64,000 nucleotides of DNA, taken from the NCBI RefSeq assembly GCF_001715295.1, contig NZ_MDKB01000002.1, positions 1,820,313 through 1,884,312 on the forward strand, read 5' to 3'. The stretch comes from Streptomyces griseus. GTDB lineage: Bacteria > Actinomycetota > Actinomycetes > Streptomycetales > Streptomycetaceae. Under the pieces are notes generated by a model. It made no database searches. It was not told the origin of the DNA and saw only the letters and a program-made list of their open reading frames with translations. How positions within the stretch are numbered: the first letter of the stretch is position 1; the number at the start of each line of letters is the position of its first letter. The translations under genes and the position numbers were made by a program. Below are positions 45,547 through 54,070 of the stretch, piece after piece.

Positions 45547-46014
45547 ATGAGTAGCGCGTCTTCCTCCGAGCAGCCGCCCGACGAGTCGGCGCTGGACCGG
45601 ATCGGCCCGGCGCTGTCACGTCTGCGGCGACGCGCGCCCGCCTCCGGCAAGGACCTGTCCCGCAACCTCGTACTCAACGTGATCGCCGACGCGCCGGGTG
45701 AGACGACCGTCGGCGCACTCGCCGCCGAGATGGGTGTCGCCCAGCCGGTCGCCAGCCGGACCGTCGCCGCCTTCATCGAGGAGGGGCTGCTGCGACGGAC
45801 GGCGTCCCAGGCCGACGGGCGCCGGAGCGTACTCGAACTCACCGAGCACGGCGAGGCCGAGCGCGGCCGCTTCGCCGCTGAGCAGCGACGGGCGTTCCTG
45901 GAGATCACCGCTGCCTGGGCGCCGGAGGAACGCGTGCAGTTCGCACGCCTCCTCTCCCGGTACGGCGTCGACGCCACCGCGTGGTCGAGGAAACAGGCCA
46001 CGGGCCACGGCTGA
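45547..46014 (+). CDS. MarR-family transcriptional regulator
   Basis: 155 aa. Winged helix TTVGALAAEMGVAQPVASRTVAAFIEEGLLRRTASQADGRRSVLELTEHGEAE (about 55-105), then the dimerisation helix. No Shine-Dalgarno sequence is present and a -10 box lies just upstream, so the transcript is probably leaderless. It likely represses the divergent amidohydrolase. Confidence 0.9.
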   Translation: MSSASSSEQPPDESALDRIGPALSRLRRRAPASGKDLSRNLVLNVIADAPGETTVGALAAEMGVAQPVASRTVAAFIEEGLLRRTASQADGRRSVLELTEHGEAERGRFAAEQRRAFLEITAAWAPEERVQFARLLSRYGVDATAWSRKQATGHG

Positions 46015-46298
46015 GCGGGACGGCGGGGCGAGTGACGCGCCGCGCGGCCCGGGACCCCGCGACATGCGGCCGGCGCCGGCACCCGCCCCGCCCCCGGCGC
46101 CCGTCCTGCCCCGGGTCCGCCGCCTTCGCCGACGCCGGGCGGAGGCCGCTGCCTCCCGTGATCCGTCGCGGAACCTCTGCGTTTGTCGCCGGTCCTCTGC
46201 GGAACTGTCCGTGCTCGGTAACGGGGGCAGCCCGCGGAGCCGTCCGCGTGTCTTCATGGGCGCACGGCATCGGGGAGACGGCAAAGGGGCGGGCGGAC

Positions 46299-47075
46299 AT
46301 GGCACGGCACAAGGAAAGGGCACGGCACGGCCGGCTTCTCGGGGCGGCGCTCGCGGTGACCGCGCTGGCCGCCGCCACCTCGGTGTGGACCGCACAGGCC
46401 GGCACCGCAGGCGGGGGTCCGCAGGCAGGAGTCCCGGCGCCGGAGGTCCGGCCCGAGGACCAGGTGACCAAGGTGGCGGCGGACATCGCGCACGCCTCGG
46501 ACCGTGGCGACCGGGGCGTGAACATCACCATCGACGACGGACCGGACCCGGTCTGGACGCCCCAGGTGCTGCGCCTGCTGAAGGACAGCGGTGTGAAGGC
46601 GACGTTCTGCATGGTGGGCACGCAGGCCGAGGCGTACCCGGACCTGGTCAAGGCGGTCGTGGCGGACGGCCACCGGCTGTGCAACCACACCGTCTCGCAC
46701 AACACCGCCATGGACACCCGGTCCGAGGCCTACCAGTCCCAGGAGATCCTGGACGCCGAACGCATGATCACCAAGGCATCCGGTGGGGTCCGGCCGCAGT
46801 ACTACCGGGCTCCGGGCGGAGCCTTCACCCCGTACAGCCGGCACCTCGCCGCGTCCCGGGGGATGCGGCCGCTGGGCTGGAACGTCGACTCCAAGGACTT
46901 CGAGCGTCCTGGTGTGGACACGATGGTCGCCACCGTCAAGTCGGAGATCTCCGACGGGCCGACGGTCCTCTTCCACGACGCGGGAGGCGACCGCTCCCAG
47001 ACCGTTGCCGCCCTGGGCGAGGTGCTGCCCTGGCTGAGGGAGCAGGGGTACTCCTTCGGCTTCCCCGTACGGTGA
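46299..47075 (+). CDS. Secreted NodB-type polysaccharide deacetylase
   Basis: 258 aa from MARHKERARHG. Signal peptide about 8-38. NodB motifs: ITIDDGPDP (metal and base Asp pair), HTVSHN (metal His pair), RAPGGAFTPYSR (motif 3), NVDSKDFERPG and LFHDAGGDR (motif 5). It removes N- or O-acetyl groups from peptidoglycan, chitin-like or acetylated glycans outside the membrane. The GGGGCGGGCGG before the ATG serves as ribosome site. It is monocistronic. Confidence 0.92.
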   Translation: MARHKERARHGRLLGAALAVTALAAATSVWTAQAGTAGGGPQAGVPAPEVRPEDQVTKVAADIAHASDRGDRGVNITIDDGPDPVWTPQVLRLLKDSGVKATFCMVGTQAEAYPDLVKAVVADGHRLCNHTVSHNTAMDTRSEAYQSQEILDAERMITKASGGVRPQYYRAPGGAFTPYSRHLAASRGMRPLGWNVDSKDFERPGVDTMVATVKSEISDGPTVLFHDAGGDRSQTVAALGEVLPWLREQGYSFGFPVR

Positions 47076-47162
47076 ACGAGGCCCGGCCGCACCGGCACGG
47101 CCGGTGGACCGGGCCCGAGAACCGGCTCGACGGGGTGCGGTGCGGTGTCCGATCATGTGCCC

Positions 47163-47690
47163 ATGCCCCTGACAGAGACCCTCGCCCGAGTCGACGCGGA
47201 CCTGGCGGCCGGCCGGGTTCCCGTCGCACGCCAGCGTCTGCGCGGTCTCGTCTCGTCCTTCCCGTACGACCTGACGCTCCGTCGGCGTCTGGCCGAGGTG
47301 TACCGGCTCTACGGCGACGCCGCCGAGGCCGGGCGCTGGATGTACCTGGAAGAGGACCGCGACGCCGGTGAGACCGCCGCCTTCGAGGCGCGGTACGGGT
47401 CTCCGGGGTGGCGGATGAGCGCCCTCGCCTGGCGCGGCCCCGAGGCGATGGCTGCCACCGCCTTCGCAAAGAGGCAGTTGGCGGCCGTGCGGACCGCCTG
47501 CGCCGAGGAGCTGGGGCACCCCGTCGACTGGGACGACCCCGCCTCCTACCGGGACGACCTGGAGGAGGGGCACGACGCGCCCTCCGAGCCGTGGACGGCC
47601 GGCGGTGCGCTGGCGGGCATCGGCTGCCTGGTGGGGGTCCTCGCGTTCCTCGCGATCTGGGTGAACGGAGTCGTCGCCCTCTTCGACTGA
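47163..47690 (+). CDS. DUF6584-like protein with C-terminal membrane segment
   Basis: 175 aa from MPLTETLARVDADLAAGRVPVARQRLRGLV, a helical TPR-like N-terminus followed by a Trp-rich middle (SPGWRMSALAWRG). A C-terminal hydrophobic segment (about 147-170) completes it. The family name is from memory. Function is unknown; a tail-anchored membrane location is inferred. The upstream in-frame GTG at 47145 is less likely. Confidence 0.75.
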   Translation: MPLTETLARVDADLAAGRVPVARQRLRGLVSSFPYDLTLRRRLAEVYRLYGDAAEAGRWMYLEEDRDAGETAAFEARYGSPGWRMSALAWRGPEAMAATAFAKRQLAAVRTACAEELGHPVDWDDPASYRDDLEEGHDAPSEPWTAGGALAGIGCLVGVLAFLAIWVNGVVALFD

Positions 47691-47758
47691 CCCGGGTCTG
47701 CCGGGCCCGGGGGCACGGCTCTGCCGGCCCGGGGCACGGTGGTCACCGCCCCGTCCGG

Positions 47759-48658
47759 TCAGGTGGCGCCGACCACCGGGGCGGCCGGAGCGATGCGGGC
47801 GAGTGCGCCGATCTCCAGCGCGGTCCACAGGGCGCCGTCGGGGCCGACGGTGATGCCGTGCGGTTCGGAGCCAGGGGTGGGCAGGTCGTGGACGGTGAGG
47901 GCGCCGTCGGGGGTGAGGGTGCCGATGCGGTTGCCGCCCCATTCGGTGAACCAGACGGTGCCGTCGCCGTCGACGGTGACGGCGTGCGGTCGGGCGGTGC
48001 GGTCGGGCAGCGGGAACTCGGTGATCCGCCCGTCCGGTGTGATCCGGCCGATCTGTCCGGCGGCGATCTCGGTGAACCACAGCGCGCCGTCGTGGCCTGC
48101 CGCGATCCCGACGGGCGCTGCCGCCTCCGTCGGCAGGGGGTGGAGGGTGATCGCGTCGTCCATGCCGATCCGGCCGAGGGAGTGGGCCTGGTTGAGGGTG
48201 AACCACATCCCGCCGTCACCGCCGGCGATGATCCCCGAGGGGAACGCGCCGGTGACGGGTAGCGGGAACTCGGTGACGCGCCCGTCGAGGGTGATGCGGC
48301 CGATGCGGTCGGCGGCGGTCTCGGTGAACCACAGAGCGCCGTCGGGTCCCGCCGCGATGCCGAACGGCCCGCAGCCGGGCGTGGGTACGTCGAATTCCTC
48401 GATCACGCCGTCGGTGGTGATCCGGCCGATCCGGTCCGCCTTGTACTGGGTGAACCACAGGGCCCCGTCAGGACCGGAGGCGATGACGCTCGGCCCGCTG
48501 CCGGGGGCGAGCGGGTGGCTCGTCGGCTCCTCGCCGGGGACGAGGCGGCCGATCCGGCCGCTGTGGACGAGGGTGAACCACAGGGCACCGTCGGGTCCCG
48601 TGGTGAGGGCGTAGGGTCCGGCCGCGCTGTCGGCCACCGTGTGCTCTTCGATGGACAT
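47759..48658 (-). CDS. vgb: Virginiamycin B lyase (streptogramin B resistance), Vgb-like
   Basis: 299 aa, the usual Vgb length. It is a seven-bladed propeller with GPDGALWFT(E/Q) in nearly every blade and (D/G)RIGRIT..G.(I/V)TEF between blades. The last blade carries EPHGITVGPDGALW, where Glu265 and His267 align with the metal Glu and catalytic His of staphylococcal Vgb, and Glu282 is the likely partner. The enzyme linearises streptogramin B by eliminating the ester bond. It follows the vat-like gene with 5 bp between stop and start, so the two are co-transcribed. Confidence 0.88.
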   Translation of the reverse strand: MSIEEHTVADSAAGPYALTTGPDGALWFTLVHSGRIGRLVPGEEPTSHPLAPGSGPSVIASGPDGALWFTQYKADRIGRITTDGVIEEFDVPTPGCGPFGIAAGPDGALWFTETAADRIGRITLDGRVTEFPLPVTGAFPSGIIAGGDGGMWFTLNQAHSLGRIGMDDAITLHPLPTEAAAPVGIAAGHDGALWFTEIAAGQIGRITPDGRITEFPLPDRTARPHAVTVDGDGTVWFTEWGGNRIGTLTPDGALTVHDLPTPGSEPHGITVGPDGALWTALEIGALARIAPAAPVVGAT

Positions 48659-48663
48659 CCGGG

Positions 48664-49320
48664 TCAAGAGGTCCTCCCGGGACCGTGTTCGGAGGCGATC
48701 CGCGTGATGTCGGCCGGGGTTCCGGCCATGATGGTGCGGGCGTGTTCGGTGACCAGGTCGGCGGGCCAGTCCCACCAGGCGGCGCGCTGCAGCCGTTCGA
48801 CGTCGGCGTCGTCGAAGCGCTGCCGGATCGGTCGGGCCGGGTTGCCGCCGACGATCGTGTAGGGCGGGACGTCGGCGGTGACCACAGCCCCGGCCGCGAT
48901 GATGGCGCCGTCGCCGATCCGTACGCCGGGCATGACGGTGGCCCGGTGGCCGAACCAGACGTCGTTGCCGACGACGGTGTCGCCACGGCTGGGCATGGCG
49001 GTGACGATGTCCAGGGTCCGTTCGGCCCACCGGCCGCCGAACATGGTGAACGGGTACGTCGAGACGCCCATCGTGGGGTGATCGGCGCCGGCCATCAGGA
49101 ACGTGGTCCCGGAGGCGATGGCGCAGTACTTGCCGATGACGAGGCGTTCCGGCCCGTAGGCGTAGAGGACGTTGCGGTGCTCGAAGTCCGTGGCGCCGTC
49201 CGGGTCGTCGTAGTAGGTGTACTCGCCCACGGCGATGTTCGGCGAAGTGACCAGCGCCTTGAGGAACACCACCCGCTCGTGGGCGGGCAGCGGGTGGAGA
49301 GTGTTGGGGTCAGGAGACAA
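48664..49320 (-). CDS. vat: Streptogramin A acetyltransferase-like xenobiotic acyltransferase (Vat-like)
   Basis: 218 aa. TTG start, because AAAGGA is suitably placed and [23 protein letters not shown] aligns with the N-terminus of known Vat proteins. It is a left-handed beta-helix hexapeptide enzyme: [40 protein letters not shown] (active-site His81), [47 protein letters not shown]. It O-acetylates streptogramin A. Some homologues act on other antibiotics, but the adjacent vgb supports the streptogramin assignment. Confidence 0.85.
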   Translation of the reverse strand: MSPDPNTLHPLPAHERVVFLKALVTSPNIAVGEYTYYDDPDGATDFEHRNVLYAYGPERLVIGKYCAIASGTTFLMAGADHPTMGVSTYPFTMFGGRWAERTLDIVTAMPSRGDTVVGNDVWFGHRATVMPGVRIGDGAIIAAGAVVTADVPPYTIVGGNPARPIRQRFDDADVERLQRAAWWDWPADLVTEHARTIMAGTPADITRIASEHGPGRTS

Positions 49321-49412
49321 GGCCGGAGTCCTTTGCCTGGTTACGGGATGTCGCACACGGTCCTGGAGGGGTGTGGCCGGGGCAGGAACGGATCGGCCTG
49401 AGGGATCGGGCC

Positions 49413-49811
49413 TCAGACGTTCTCGTGGCCGGCCGCGGTGACCCATTCGGCGAACTGGACGACCACGCCGTTGGGGTCGGTGACCTGGAAGAGGCGTTCG
49501 CCCCACGGCTCTTCGCGCAAGGGCATGGTGATGTCGACCCCCTCGGCACGCAGCCGCTTCTCCTCGATCTCGATGCCGGTGGTGGTGAAGGCGAGGATCA
49601 GGCCGGAGGCGTGCCGGTCGCGCTGGTCGGCCGGCAGCACCTCGGTGCCGCGTGCGAGCAGGACGACGTCCATCGCGGCGTCGTCGCGCGTCAGGGAGGC
49701 GAACCCGTCGGCGGCGGCCTGCTCGGTGTAGCCGAGGTGGGTGGTGAAGAACCGCTGGGACGCGGCGACGTCGTCGACGGTGAGCGAGACGGTGGACGCG
49801 CTGATCTGCAA
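49413..49811 (-). CDS. VOC (glyoxalase/bleomycin-resistance) family protein
   Basis: 132 aa. TTG start with GAGGAGAAGCACC ahead. One VOC module pair: [26 protein letters not shown], then [22 protein letters not shown] and [17 protein letters not shown]. Such proteins bind or modify small toxic molecules. It is the first gene of the vat-vgb transcript, 92 bp upstream of vat. A role in drug binding is inferred from its position only. Confidence 0.88.
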   Translation of the reverse strand: MQISASTVSLTVDDVAASQRFFTTHLGYTEQAAADGFASLTRDDAAMDVVLLARGTEVLPADQRDRHASGLILAFTTTGIEIEEKRLRAEGVDITMPLREEPWGERLFQVTDPNGVVVQFAEWVTAAGHENV

Positions 49812-49931
49812 GGTGCTTCTCCTCGTAGGTTTCCGTGCAGGGGGTCGCTTCCTGGCAGCCGGAGCACCGCAACCCGTCGGCACACTGCGTGCCGATGGAG
49901 GGATCCCAGGGTGGCTTGGTCGAATCCCCTC

Positions 49932-49968
49932 TGTCAACGGCACTGGTGGTGCCGATAGCATCGAGTGC
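49932..49968 (+). promoter_or_regulatory. Promoter with TetR operator-like dyad
   Basis: GGCAC-TGGTG-GTGCC (49939-49953) is a perfect 5-bp dyad just ahead of TAGCAT (49956-49961). That -10-like box sits eight bases before the ATG, so a leaderless transcript is likely. The dyad lies between the TetR gene and the resistance genes. Confidence 0.45.
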
Positions 49969-50562
49969 ATGACCACCGACAACGCCGCCGCGCCCCGCCG
50001 CCGTGGTGCGGTGCGCACCGAGGAGCTTTTGCGCGTCACCTTCGAACTGGCCGCGGAAGTCCGCTACTCGGACCTGACGATCGCCGCGGTCGCCCGCCGC
50101 GCCGGCGTGGGCAAGCACACGATCTACCGGCGTTGGTCGACGAAGTCCGAGCTGCTCCTGGACGCCCTGCACCGCGCCCTCGGTCCCGCCCTCGACTACC
50201 GCGACACCGGCGACGTCCGCGCCGACCTGCGCGAACAGTTCATCCGCTCCAGTGCCGCACTGCTGAGCCCTGCCATCTGGCCCGTCTACCGTGCCGTCAT
50301 CATCGCGGCCCAGGACGACGACGCGCTGCGCGAACGGCTTTACCGGCAGTTCCTCGCTGTGATCGAACAGCACACCCTGGACCGCCTCACCAGCGCCCAG
50401 CGCGCCGGTGAGCTCGTCGCGGACGCCGACCTCGGCTACCCCGCCGAGGTGCTGTGCGGTGCCCTCTATTACCGGGGGCTGCTGTCCACCCGTCCCATCG
50501 ACGAAGCGGCGATCGACGGCCTGCTCGACATGTTCATGGCCGCATACGCCGCTTCCCCGTGA
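49969..50562 (+). CDS. TetR-family regulator of the streptogramin-resistance module
   Basis: 197 aa. Helix-turn-helix [32 protein letters not shown] (about 37-68), then a TetR_C-type ligand domain ([37 protein letters not shown]). It is divergent from VOC-vat-vgb with a 157-bp shared promoter region. By analogy it should repress them until a drug binds. No Shine-Dalgarno sequence is present. Confidence 0.88.
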   Translation: MTTDNAAAPRRRGAVRTEELLRVTFELAAEVRYSDLTIAAVARRAGVGKHTIYRRWSTKSELLLDALHRALGPALDYRDTGDVRADLREQFIRSSAALLSPAIWPVYRAVIIAAQDDDALRERLYRQFLAVIEQHTLDRLTSAQRAGELVADADLGYPAEVLCGALYYRGLLSTRPIDEAAIDGLLDMFMAAYAASP

Positions 50563-50679
50563 CTCCCCGCGCGGAGGAAGATCCCCTGGCGGGCCGCGGG
50601 CGTCGGCACGGAACCGAAGGCCGATCGAGCTAGTTCGACGACGAAGGTCCAGGTCACTGACCTGGGTCTTCGTTCAGGA

Positions 50680-50722
50680 GCGAGTGGCGAGGAGCGAACT
50701 CGCGCTCCGAGCTTGGGAATCA
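50680..50722 (-). other. Degenerate attachment site 1, 3' half of tRNA-Gly(CCC)
   Basis: This copy matches the two perfect copies at 53156 and 58207 except for five substitutions in 43 positions. On the minus strand it runs from the anticodon loop (TTCCCAAGCTC) through the T-loop towards the acceptor stem. A GGTCCAGGTC/GACCTGGGTC terminator-like stem (50646-50668) stands just to its left, as in the other copies. The 340-bp gap 50563-50902 holds this scar and no gene. Confidence 0.7.
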
Positions 50723-50902
50723 ACGGTGCTTGGGTTGTTGAAGGCGCTCTGACCTGCGATTTCGGATTGGATAGGTGGATGGCTCCCGGCCTCTGGGAGC
50801 CGAATCTGACCGCTGTGTCCGCTCTGCTGGGCACGGATGGGGCACGAGAGCTGGCAGTGCGACGGAACCCGCCGAAGTGCGCGCTCCGGGCGGGCCGACT
50901 GG

Positions 50903-51304
50903 TCAGAGGGGGATGATGCGGACTTGGTTGCCGCAGAGCTTGGTCATGTCATCGCTGTCGGAGGTCAGCAGGGCGACGGGTTTCGGCTGCCGCAGCGCGA
51001 CCTCGGCGACCGTGGCGTCGATGGCGTACTTGTGCCCGTGCAGCCCGGCGTCTTTGAGGAGTTCCGCTGCTGCTTTCGCCGCCGCTTCGGTGACGGGCTC
51101 GACCTTGACGCGGGAGAGGGCCCAGTTCAGGCGGGGCATGTTGGTGCGGGAGTGGGTGACTTCCACGATGGTGTTGGCCCCGATGACCAGGTCGGCTCCC
51201 ATGTCGTGGAAGACCTGCAGCATGGCGAGGAGCTTGCGGTCCTGCGCAATCCAGGCGGACAGTCCTTCCGAGTCCAGGACGACGGTCTCGATGCGCTCAC
51301 TCAC
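50903..51304 (-). CDS. PIN-domain toxin (VapC-like)
   Basis: 133 aa. PIN-type acidic residues are visible: Asp11 in VVLDSEGLSAW, Glu in NTIVEVTHS, Asp in YAIDATVAEVA and Asp in LLTSDSDDM. VapC toxins are Mg2+-dependent RNases that usually cut tRNA or rRNA. The GTG start overlaps the antitoxin stop by four bases (GTGA). Confidence 0.88.
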   Translation of the reverse strand: MSERIETVVLDSEGLSAWIAQDRKLLAMLQVFHDMGADLVIGANTIVEVTHSRTNMPRLNWALSRVKVEPVTEAAAKAAAELLKDAGLHGHKYAIDATVAEVALRQPKPVALLTSDSDDMTKLCGNQVRIIPL

Positions 51305-51549
51305 GCGGCGTCCGCATCCGTGGAGGAGTCGACGGCACCGAAGATCTTCGAACGGGCCTCAGCGAGTTCCTCGTCGCTGAAGTGTCCGTGTTCTTCCTCG
51401 TGGCGGCGGAGGTCGTCGCCCAGAAGCTGGTGCCTGATCTGGCGGGCCACGGCTTCCGCCACGTAGCCGGAGACGTTGTCCGTGAGCTTGCGGAGCTCCG
51501 CCACCTGGTCGCTGGGGAGCGTGACGGTGATGCGAGTCGTTGAGGACAT
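51301..51549 (-). CDS. Ribbon-helix-helix antitoxin (VapB-like)
   Basis: 82 aa from MSSTTRITVTLPSDQVAELRKLTDNVSGYVAEAVARQIRHQ, a ribbon-helix-helix DNA-binding domain. An acidic C-terminus (HEEEHGHFSDEELAEARSKIFG) would wrap the toxin. It is the first gene of the toxin-antitoxin operon. A perfect 16-bp palindrome eight bases upstream of its start is the likely autoregulatory operator. Confidence 0.85.
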   Translation of the reverse strand: MSSTTRITVTLPSDQVAELRKLTDNVSGYVAEAVARQIRHQLLGDDLRRHEEEHGHFSDEELAEARSKIFGAVDSSTDADAA

Positions 51550-51556
51550 GCAGCAA

Positions 51557-51572
51557 GCATACTGGAGTATGC
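51557..51572. promoter_or_regulatory. vapBC operator palindrome
   Basis: GCATACTGGAGTATGC has perfect 7-bp arms around GG, eight bases before the antitoxin ATG. It suits a dimer of ribbon-helix-helix proteins. Confidence 0.75.
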
Positions 51573-51737
51573 GCGCAAGGGTATGTGTTTGGGCCCCCAT
51601 CGCCACTCTCCGTGACGCTAGCCATGCAATGTGGATGGGACACCACATGCCGCGACGTTGCCTCCCCTTCGGCCTCGACGTGCGGTGGGAAGCTGTATGA
51701 ACAAGCTCCTGTGTGCCCGGGACGGTTGAGTCGTAGC

Positions 51738-52532
51738 TCACGGCTGGCTGGAAGGCTGGCGGGTCCCAGTGGAGTCGCGATGGTCGATTGGCCGTCGCCA
51801 CCACTCCGTAGATTTGAAACAGCCCATCAGCCAGTGGGCTTCCGCGATGTCAAGGATGACGTTGCCGACCCAGGGGATTGGCTCGAAGCGGAGCATGCCC
51901 TCCTGGATGCGCACCGGCTCCCAATCCAGGTCGTGGTGGAGAAGAACGGCGTGCGGCTCACCGCGACGCTGCCAGAAGACCATGGGTTCGTGGACCTCGT
52001 TCTCGAAGGGTTTGACGATGTCGTCCGGAGCAAACTCGACGTTCGCCATGTCCGCCCACCTGCCGACTCCCTCGCGTTCCCGTGCCAGATAGCGCCGCAT
52101 GACCTGTACGAACACATTGAGGCTCGCGTCGTCCAGTACGGACTCCTTGGAGACGACGATCGACTTCACTTTCTTGCGTAGCGCCCTGCCCCGGCGGAGC
52201 TGACGGGTCGCATTGGCCCAGAAAAGCCCACCGCGCTCGGGATCGTGGACCACGCAGAGAACGGGAAGGCTGCCATCGCGCCAGTTATCCCCGTGATTAC
52301 CGACCGGTACGCGGTGCCCGCGGCTGGTGCGGGTCGAGATTCCGCCCTTCACCTGCACGGTCAGGGAATCCTCCGTCCGCTGTCCGTTATCGACGAAGGT
52401 GATGTGCAGATCCTCGCCGTGGTCGTTGCCGCCGTCTATCTCCTGCACGATGTGGCCGTGCCGTTCCAGCAGCGAACGCACCTCATTCACTGCCATGCGT
52501 CCGATACGCCTACTTTCGGGCACCTTCGGCAT
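51738..52532 (-). CDS. DUF4365-type, PD-(D/E)XK nuclease-like protein
   Basis: 264 aa. The N-terminal domain reads RRIGRMAVNEVRSLLERHGHIVQEIDGGNDHGEDLHITF then DSLTVQVKGGISTR (about 8-80). It has the Glu, Asp and QxK residues of a restriction-like nuclease. The C-terminal half is Trp-rich and unassigned. DUF4365 proteins occur in defence islands and mobile elements. Here it lies between tRNA-Gly scars, next to vapBC. A role in phage or plasmid restriction is an inference. Confidence 0.75.
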   Translation of the reverse strand: MPKVPESRRIGRMAVNEVRSLLERHGHIVQEIDGGNDHGEDLHITFVDNGQRTEDSLTVQVKGGISTRTSRGHRVPVGNHGDNWRDGSLPVLCVVHDPERGGLFWANATRQLRRGRALRKKVKSIVVSKESVLDDASLNVFVQVMRRYLAREREGVGRWADMANVEFAPDDIVKPFENEVHEPMVFWQRRGEPHAVLLHHDLDWEPVRIQEGMLRFEPIPWVGNVILDIAEAHWLMGCFKSTEWWRRPIDHRDSTGTRQPSSQP

Positions 52533-52844
52533 ATAGCCCCCTCTTCACGACTGCGCGGGGACCAGGTTAGGACCAGCCACTGACACGCATGTGGCCTTCG
52601 AAGAACGTGGCGGGACGTGCAACCCCCTGGCTCACCTTGCCAATTGCTGTCAGCGTGGGAAACCGTGCGATTGAGGACGACGTGATCCGACAACCCACGT
52701 GGGATCGGGGCCTGGACGAGCTGACCAACCGCGTCCGCATGGCGGCGCCCGAGCTGACCGCCGGTCGCCGTCCTCCGGGCGACATCAAGTCAGAGGTGGT
52801 CGAACGGGTCGTGGTCCTGTCGGCTCCGGACCGACATCCCGTGT

Positions 52845-53035
52845 GCTCGTTGGCCTGGCCGGACGGCTTCCGCTTCTCACGACCTCCGTCACACCGGGCA
52901 TACCCAGGCCACCTGATCCGGGGCCACCCTCAAGGAAGCGATGGTCCGGGCCGGGCAGTTCTCGGAGAAGGTCGCGTTGATCTAACAGCACTCCGGTCTT
53001 GGACGGCAGCAGAAGGTGGCCGGCGGCCCGGACGG
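52845..53035 (+). pseudogene. Decayed tyrosine integrase, catalytic Tyr replaced by a stop
   Basis: After one inserted base the frame reads DLRHTGHTQAT, stop, SGATLKEAMVRAGQFSEKVALI, stop, QHSGLGRQQKVAGG. The RHTGHT box and ALI-Y-QHS region of tyrosine recombinases are clear. The active-site Tyr codon has become TAA. The N-terminal part is absent. It ends about 120 bp before attachment site 2. The sequence between 52533 and 52845 holds nothing I can assign. Confidence 0.75.
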
Positions 53036-53116
53036 CCTCGTGCGCGGCGCCCCGTGAAGGCCGAGGAGAAGCCTTCTGGTGCGGAGGCGGTGTGTGGCGC
53101 TGGCCAGTCTGGACAA

Positions 53117-53149
53117 CAAAAAACCCCGGCCATTGGCCTGGGGCTTTTT
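53117..53149. terminator. Bidirectional terminator beside attachment site 2
   Basis: CCCCGGCC (53124-53131) and GGCCTGGGG (53135-53143) pair with one bulged T around ATT. A run of seven A lies to the left and five T to the right, so it can end transcription from both sides. Confidence 0.8.
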
Positions 53150-53155
53150 CATGGA

Positions 53156-53201
53156 GCGGGTGACGAGAATCGAACTCGCGCTCTGAGCTTGGGAATCACC
53201 C
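53156..53201 (-). other. Attachment site 2, 46-bp 3' half of tRNA-Gly(CCC)
   Basis: On the minus strand it reads from the anticodon loop (TTCCCAA) through TTCGATT to CACCCGCTCCA, i.e. a tRNA-Gly 3' half with discriminator U and encoded CCA. The 5' half is missing. The 46 bases are identical to those at 58207-58252. It is a typical tRNA-gene integration scar. Confidence 0.9.
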
Positions 53202-53434
53202 GGCACTTCGACCCATGAATAGCCTCTGACCTGCGGCGATGTCTATCTTGGGATGCTCGCGGCCAGCTCCCGTGAAGCCCCTAATGACCGCTGCTTACCG
53301 CCCCTACTGGCACGTTGTGGCACGACCCTAGGCCCGATGGGAGGGATCGGTTCACCCGTGCAGATTTCTGGGCCAGGATGACTCGGAACCGGATGGAGGC
53401 ACAGTCGGACCCCAGGGTCTCGTCAGTCGGCCCG

Positions 53435-54070
53435 TCACGGGGTACGAGGCCCATTCGGGCTCACCATGCGTGAGAGGAGGGAGGACGCGGGCAGCGGGGG
53501 AGCCGCGGAGGGCTGCTTGTCAGCCCCCGTCGAATCCCTCTGCTCCTTTGCCAAACCGTCGATCTGGGCCAAGAGATTTATGGTCGGAGTCCATCTGGCC
53601 AGGAGATCCATCAGGTCGGGCAGAGAAGCAGCGTAGGTGGTGAGTACGGATCCGTAGGTGTTGCCCGTCAGCACGATGACGAATCGGGGCACACGCGAGT
53701 GCCTCTCGTACACGACCAAGTTCAGCGGCACGTGACGGTCGTGGGCGTAGCGGCTGTCGACCTTGTCCGCGAATCCGTCTGCGGCGAGCCAAGGATCGAA
53801 TTCCGCCGCGCGGAGATCGTCATAGAAGTCGCCGGTGCCCGCGTCCGGTACGGGATCGTAAGCCAGGTCGACCCACTCACCGCAGGAGTACATCTGTTCA
53901 TGTGCCCCAAGCCTGGTTCCGTTCCGGACCGGATTCTGGGTCTGCCCGAACTGAACCTGACCACCCATGATCACAGGGCCGTGGAAGGTACCGCCGCTGG
54001 CCTCGTTGTTGATTTGAGATGCCGTACTTTGCCGCCGGGGGTTGCCGGCTGCGCGGTGCTCTTCCACCAC
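53435..54070 (-). CDS. Protein with N-terminal RHIM/BASS3-like motif and unknown C-terminal domain (gene E)
   Basis: 211 aa, GTG start at 54070 (54067 also possible). Residues 25-42, SGGTFHGPVIMGGQVQFG, form the short Gly/Val pseudo-palindrome also found in four neighbouring proteins. The following domain (about 55-185: YSCGEWVDLAYDPVPDAGTGDFYDDL, RFVIVLTGNTYGSVLTTYAASLPDLMDLLARW) looks globular and is unassigned. It lies 165 bp downstream of gene F, which carries the motif at its C-terminus. I infer that the motif recruits this protein into an amyloid-like signalling assembly and that the C-terminal domain is an effector or reader. The 234-bp gap to attachment site 2 is empty. Confidence 0.7.
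   Translation of the reverse strand: MVEEHRAAGNPRRQSTASQINNEASGGTFHGPVIMGGQVQFGQTQNPVRNGTRLGAHEQMYSCGEWVDLAYDPVPDAGTGDFYDDLRAAEFDPWLAADGFADKVDSRYAHDRHVPLNLVVYERHSRVPRFVIVLTGNTYGSVLTTYAASLPDLMDLLARWTPTINLLAQIDGLAKEQRDSTGADKQPSAAPPLPASSLLSRMVSPNGPRTP

Noticed and set aside
47759..49320. Part of a streptogramin biosynthetic cluster
   Set aside because: No NRPS, PKS or streptogramin tailoring genes are present in the window; only resistance and regulation genes are seen.
53150..53280. A complete tRNA-Gly gene
   Set aside because: Only the half from the anticodon loop to the CCA end is present. No matching 5' half (D-arm and acceptor strand) exists next to any of the three copies.
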